A stretch of DNA of 64,000 nt from contig JALLLS010000041.1 in the NCBI GenBank assembly GCA_025094145.1, positions 186,001 through 250,000 of the forward strand. Direction: 5' to 3'. Source of the stretch: Spinellus fusiger (lineage: Eukaryota > Mucoromycota > Mucoromycetes > Mucorales > Phycomycetaceae). Shown one piece after another: positions 60,054 to 64,000 of the stretch. The position numbers and the translations under genes are program-made. The first letter of the stretch is position 1. The number at the start of each line of letters is the position of its first letter. The notes beneath the pieces were generated by a model. It had not been told where the DNA came from. It worked only from the letters and a program-made list of their open reading frames with translations, and searched no databases.

Positions 60054-60630
60054 TGTTGTGTTCCAACTTCAATCCAAAGATTCTTCATGAATTGGTCAAC
60101 ATGAGTAGTATGCTGTGAGATTCAGAATACTCTATGAAAGCTTGAGTGCACACAAGTACCATAGTACATCTCTGTATAATCTCACTGATTGGTCATAACT
60201 ACAAATCAACCTTCTAAGCTCAATTTACTATCAGACACTTAATGAGCTGCCTTCATCTATAAATCCTTAGTAGATTAAATAAGACTTATCAAAGGCAATT
60301 AAAGTGAAGACATAATAGATGGCTCTATAATGGTGTGTTTATTCAATGAACCAACCATAAGGCTCCAACATGTAGTCTACTATTAGGTAGAACACCTACA
60401 CCAACCATAAAGCTACACCTATGTAAACTACCATAGGATAGATCATCTATACCAACCATATGGTTGCATCTATCAATAAGCTATGCCATGGACTAATCAT
60501 TAACTACCAAAAGGTAGAATGCCACTGAAGGATAAGCACCCACAAAAAGTATAAATAATGAACCACTCTTCACTTAATAAAAGTTATCTTTGTTCAGTCT
60601 TGTTATTTTCTACTTGTCTGAATAATCACA
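60054..60630 (+). repeat. Long inverted repeat, copy B (577 bp)
   Basis: Homologous to copy A in inverted orientation, starting TGTTGTGTTCCAACTTCAAT and ending near TAATCACA. Contains a palindrome array at 60352-60517, TATAAAT at 60550-60556 and AATAAAA near 60577. It is 76 bp shorter than copy A, close to three 25.4-bp array units. Confidence 0.85.
60352..60517. promoter_or_regulatory. Array of seven 14-bp palindromes, ~25-bp pitch (copy B)
   Basis: Units start at 60352, 60377, 60402, 60428, 60453, 60478 and 60504 (spacings 25, 25, 26, 25, 25 and 26 bp). The CAACC-type (60352, 60402, 60453) and CTACY-type (60377, 60428, 60504) palindromes alternate; the one at 60478 is degenerate. The best are CAACCATATGGTTG (60453) and CTACCAAAAGGTAG (60504). 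The array ends 32 bp before the TATA motif, the same distance as in copy A. Confidence 0.85.
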
Positions 60631-61276
60631 GTATTATCTTCTCTGCACTGTATTACTTTGGGAGTGACAGTTGCTGGTGCTGCTGGTGTTGGTACCTTGA
60701 GTGCACTAATTTCAGCCTGTAAGGCTCTGATGGTTTCTGTAAGGGACCACTGGAAACAGGTAGGGAGAAGGTACTAGGTGTTGTGCATATGAGACAAGAT
60801 ATAGTAGGTAATATAAGCTGATAACAGATATCAGAATGCAGATTTTATTATGACAATTGGATAAGTATTTATATGAATGTTTCTATGGTACTATCCAATT
60901 ACTAAGTGACATATGCTATATGAATAATAAAGGAGTGATGTTGATGGTAGGGAAATTGGTATAAAAAGGAGTGTTCAGATTAGGTCATCACAGTTTCCTT
61001 GAGCCTCATGTTCTCTTCCAAAAGGGCTTCAAATACCTTTAATTGTTTTTGTTGTTGTTATTGCAGTTCATGTTGATGCTGTTGCTGTTTGATCTGAGCT
61101 AGTTCTGAGCTCATAGATTGGAGGGCCGAAAAGATCTCCGCCTGGGTTGAAGCATTAAGCTGTTGTTCAGCAGAATTGGCAAACATAGTGTATCTACTGC
61201 TATTCAAGTGGTGTTGACCTGAAACTTGGACAGTAGGTGGGGAGGTGGGTGATGTTGATGGATGGATGATTTTCAA
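60613..61276 (-). pseudogene. Coiled-coil ORF of a retroelement or YR element, split by a solo LTR
   Basis: Minus-strand frame MFANSAEQQLNASTQAEIFS, SALQSMSSELAQIKQQQHQH, then a stop (CAA to TAA change in a Gln run). It continues QLKVFEALLEENMRLKE, is interrupted by the solo LTR at 60738-60992, and resumes TIRALQAEISALKVPTPAAP ending PKVIQ near inverted repeat B. It has predicted coiled-coil and Gln-rich composition. It may be the gag-like frame of the DIRS element or the N-terminal half of the recombinase gene at 57274-58617, separated by the ~2-kb insertion. Confidence 0.55.
60738..60992. mobile_element. Solo LTR, copy 2 (255 bp)
   Basis: Same LTR family as 31291-31574 (TGTAAGGGACCACTGG to AGGTCATCACA), flanked by 5-bp direct repeats GTTTC at 60733-60737 and 60993-60997. 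It lacks the 29-bp segment found in copy 1, consistent with deletion between the two AATAAAGGAGTG repeats (or duplication in copy 1). It interrupts the coiled-coil frame described above and lies ~700 bp from tRNA-Phe. Confidence 0.93.
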
Positions 61277-61696
61277 ATTTGGATAGACTTACAATTTTGC
61301 TTTTGAAAAAAGTGTTGCTTAGCAGAAATGTTGCCACTATACTAAATGCTATGATTCCATTGGCCAGCACACTTTTCCTTATTGGACTCATATGGATTAC
61401 TTCTTTTGGGTTTATTAAATAATCAAACAAACAGTATGTCTTGGATGAAGTCACACTCACCCTGAGTAGACTGAAGACAAGATGTACTTAGTCAATTGTA
61501 TCATATGTAAATTAGTATAAATAAGCAACTATTTTGAATAAATAAAAAGCATCTTCTATCCTCTCTTTACCTATTCTTCTTTGATCTACGTGGGCTTCAG
61601 TCCAGACCTTGTTATCCTCAGTTTCCTCTTATTGCTGTCTCTACTTTTGGGTTTAATATTATTCTATTCAATTTCTTAACCTACAGAAAGAGAGAT
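61277..61696. other. Spacer upstream of tRNA-Phe
   Basis: No gene recognised; an 86-codon minus ORF (61200-61460) overlaps the better supported coiled-coil frame and has no recognisable domain. Confidence 0.5.
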
Positions 61697-61769
61697 GCCG
61701 CGATAGCTCAGCTGGGAGAGCGTTAGACTGAAGATCTAAAGGTCGTGTGTTCAATCCACACTCGTGGCA
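61697..61769 (+). tRNA. tRNA-Phe (GAA)
   Basis: A complete 73-nt cloverleaf: acceptor stem GCCGCGA paired with TCGTGGC (one G-T wobble), D arm TAGCTCAGCTGGGAGAGCG, anticodon stem TTAGA/TCTAA around loop CTGAAGA (anticodon GAA) and T arm GTGTGTTCAATCCACAC. Intronless; CCA is not encoded. Internal A and B boxes match Pol III consensus. T5 at about 61799-61803 could terminate transcription. Confidence 0.97.
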
Positions 61770-61773
61770 GCAT

Positions 61774-62340
61774 CTAACCATTAAATATGGTTGTAATGTT
61801 TTTATGTGGATATTTTAAGTATCTATTCAATGTTTTTTTTATAATATTTTTTTTCATGATAAAGTTCAATGTAGCAGCTAAATCAAGATTCCAAGGCCTC
61901 AATGTCTTGTCCTTCATACAATTTTGGTTTGAACACCTATTTGAAAGAAGAAAAATAAGTCTTATTTGGATATAAAATTAAGAAGAAATGACCTGAGAAG
62001 ACCATGACATCTAACTTTGGGCATTTTTGTTCGTTGATAGGGCCTGGGGTTCTTGACATGTTTAAATGTTTCCAAGGTAAGAACTTGCACTCAGGATACA
62101 GACTCGATGTTTTGAATTCATTGAGAAGATAGAGTTTGAATCTTTCTTTCTTCAACATCCTCCACATGCCTTTTCCCTTTATTGTCATTACTCTGGTAGG
62201 ATTTGCACCTGAGGAACTTGCTATAGTCTCCTATAAAAATCAAATCTATGTAAGAACCCAAGATTGATTCTATAAACATGTTGTATTTTCTTTACTTTAT
62301 TCGTATCTTGTTGGCTGCATAACATCTTTAGTTCAGAAAA
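61774..62340 (-). pseudogene. Fanzor-like nuclease relic abutting tRNA-Phe
   Basis: Minus strand. Upstream weak matches (SILGSYIDLIFIGDYSK) lead to TIKGKGMWRMLKKERFKLYL then LNEFKTSSLYPECK. After a one-base frame change comes LETFKHVKNPRPYQRTKMPK then VRCHGLLR. A 56-bp GT-AG intron (61937-61992) completes the Arg codon, followed by CSNQNCMKDKTLRPWNLDLA then ATLNF. This order (acidic block, EFKTS, CxxC ribbon, CHGLLRC, WNRDLAATLNF with the RuvC-III Asp) matches a zygomycete Fanzor/TnpB-like family as I remember it. Broken features: a ribbon Cys is Tyr, the conserved Arg before the Asp is Leu, plus frameshifts. The stop codon ends 5 bp from the tRNA 3' end. Confidence 0.7.
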
Positions 62341-62734
62341 AATAGATAAAAATACAATAAGAAAGAGGAAATAAATAGTTATTTTATTAGCAACACTGAA
62401 TAATGTCAGCTATTATCTATCATTCATTGATGTTATGGTGTTGTCAATGGCTTCTTAGGTCCAAAGGTATTTGGTTTAGTTAACGTACAATTAACTCTGC
62501 TATTATTTATTCAACTTGTTTGTTATTCTTTTATACTTTAATGATTACTACAAATATAAAAACTTGGCAGAAATCACCACCAAAAAGCATACATTCTAAT
62601 GCAGGCTGTTGTACTTTTATATTATCTCTGAAGGATCAATCCACTGCATTCAGATAAATTAAAGTTTATCATATATGCTTCATCACAATCAATGGTTTGT
62701 GTAGCTGTTTTTTGTTTTGTTTTGTTTTGTTTTA
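62341..62734. other. Spacer, possible further Fanzor element sequence
   Basis: AT-rich, ending in a GTTTT pentamer run (about 62709-62734). No recognisable protein. Confidence 0.5.
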
Positions 62735-63950
62735 GCATCAATGACATCCTGGCATCTGTCTGTCATACTCTGAACTCATCGTTGTGCAAGTTCAACACTA
62801 ACTTTCTACATTGATAATAGATACTCTTTTCTTTCTTCAATTCGTCTTTCCAAGGCCCACCAGAGATGTTCAATTGGGTTCAAGTCAGGGCTTTGTACAG
62901 GTCATTAATCAAAGAATCCTAATTTGATGTGTCTCTTTCCACTATCTAGCATAGGCCCCAGTATGACAGCTAGTACTCTTTTATTGTAACAAAAACCCAT
63001 TTTCCTCCTTTCTAATTCAATTCCATGAACCAAAAAGATCAAACTCACCAGCCATAATTTTGATATATTTGTCTTAGTTTACAGTGCTATTAACAACGAC
63101 TAATGAGCCAAATCCATTAGCCTAATATCAGCTCTAAAGCATCACTCCATCGCCACCAAATTATATTGTTGGAACAATAGGATTATAACTATAACGTTCT
63201 CTAAATATTTTAATGACACAGGCATTTCTATTATTCCCTTTCATAATGTATGTTGACTCATAAGACTAAATGATACCTCTCCACTAATCACTTGTCCAAC
63301 TGGCATGTTCCTTAGCCCAACAAAGCTGTTTCTCTTTGTGTGTTTTTTCAGTGAAGGCTAGCTTGTGGTCTACAGAAAAGGATACATACTCTAACTGATT
63401 GCAGTAGCTGATAAGGGTGTCTCTACATACAGCCACCTCAAACTTCAATATTCCCAATGTCGGTTGATTGTATGAGGCAAATGGATCCTTTCTAATAACA
63501 TTTTTCCAGGTGTCTTGAATCCATCTCATTCACTTTTTAGGGGTTTCCATGACTCTCTAAATACAATAGTGTTCCACACTCTTTGATGTTTCTAACACTA
63601 CTTTAAACTATAGGCTTTTTCCTCACACTCACACTCACAGCCAACTCTAATCTAGCCATAAACAGGCAATAAATACCCTATCATCTTCCATATTTTGTCT
63701 TGCCCTATTCCCCAAAAATGTAATATTCTGAATATCCATCTGAAATACTGTGTTGGCCTAACACTATTGAGAAAGAAAAGAGCTTTATACAATGGAAATA
63801 AGTCTCTCTTTTCCCTTTTATCACTAAGCTTCCAAACAAATATTAAATAATAAATTCAATGAGGGCGACTGCATTATCCATCAACTAATCAAATAGCCAG
63901 ATTGGCCCTTTTTAAAAGATGATTTTTCAGTAATTATATAATATACTATT
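62735..63950 (-). mobile_element. Tc1-like transposon relic (third copy of the 39-kb family)
   Basis: Minus-strand decayed transposase close in sequence to the copy at 40960-41975. It contains MRWIQDTWKNVIRKDPFASY, QLEYVSFSVDHKLAF and the NPIEH-type block near 62870. Matching subterminal DNA continues (TAGGGGTTTCCATGACTC at 63538 and TTTTTCAGTAATTATATA at about 63923). An extra ~200 bp (about 63660-63880) relative to the 41-kb copy lies before the terminal stretch. Many stops. Confidence 0.8.
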
Positions 63951-64000
63951 ACACATCTATCAATTATGTTTTACACAATTTATTTATTTATTTATGAGCA

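Noticed and set aside
58579..60630. Repeats A and B as ordinary LTRs of one LTR retrotransposon
   Set aside because: They are in opposite orientation, and the remnants between them (HINVLE, NNTTAIAY) and the adjoining tyrosine recombinase point to a DIRS/YR-type element rather than a copia or gypsy element with direct LTRs.
1..64000. CRISPR array or bacterial operon
   Set aside because: Introns, a Zn2Cys6 regulator, Tom7, Rpn5 and an intron-rich layout show this is eukaryotic; the regularly spaced palindromes at 58.7 and 60.4 kb have no spacer/repeat structure of CRISPR length and no cas genes.

Overview
The window looks like nuclear DNA of an early-diverging filamentous fungus, most likely a Mucoromycota (Mucorales-type) genome. 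The reasons are strongly AT-rich intergenic DNA, conserved fungal genes cut by many 41-120 bp introns, a Zn2Cys6 regulator and an ergosterol-pathway gene, and dense relics of Tc1-like, DIRS-like and Fanzor-carrying elements. Species cannot be fixed from the sequence alone. All exon maps below were built by eye from splice signals and reading-frame continuity.

Layout. 1-1142: 3' part of a proteasome lid gene (Rpn5). 1143-11230: a ~10 kb AT-rich stretch without a recognisable host gene, holding Tc1-like relics at 9.0-9.9 kb. 11231-15997: a SET/MYND methyltransferase gene (minus), Tom7 (plus), and a three-repeat Myb regulator (minus). 16-20.5 kb: sparse DNA with striking 5-bp and 10-bp phase repeat arrays, then a homeodomain gene (20515-21566). 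25979-28682: a Zn2Cys6 regulator (minus). 29-37 kb: nested transposons, including a solo LTR inside a Tc1 relic, two members of one TIR family (the second with a Fanzor/TnpB-like relic), and one host coiled-coil gene (32370-33518). 38112-38672: a small secreted protein. 39-42 kb: Tc1-like relics around an unrecognised membrane-protein-like fragment. 42499-53661 is the gene-rich part: C-14 sterol reductase (ERG24), a membrane-anchored coiled-coil protein, an RNase H fold protein, a GATA factor, a CacyBP/SIP-like protein and asparagine synthetase. 55.8-64 kb: a DDE transposase relic, a tyrosine-recombinase pseudogene, an inverted pair of ~600-bp repeats around reverse-transcriptase/RNase H remnants, a second solo LTR, tRNA-Phe, a second and different Fanzor-like relic abutting the tRNA, and another Tc1-like relic.

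The host genes are unrelated housekeeping and regulatory functions (protein turnover, mitochondrial import, sterol synthesis, amino-acid synthesis, transcription) rather than one pathway. The most unusual signals are: (1) an array of 14-bp palindromes repeated every ~25 bp just upstream of TATA boxes in the inverted repeats at 58.6-60.6 kb, whose two copies differ in length by about three units; (2) two distinct Fanzor-type RNA-guided-nuclease relics, one inside a TIR transposon and one ending 5 bp from tRNA-Phe; (3) four probable GC-AG introns among about 42 mapped introns.
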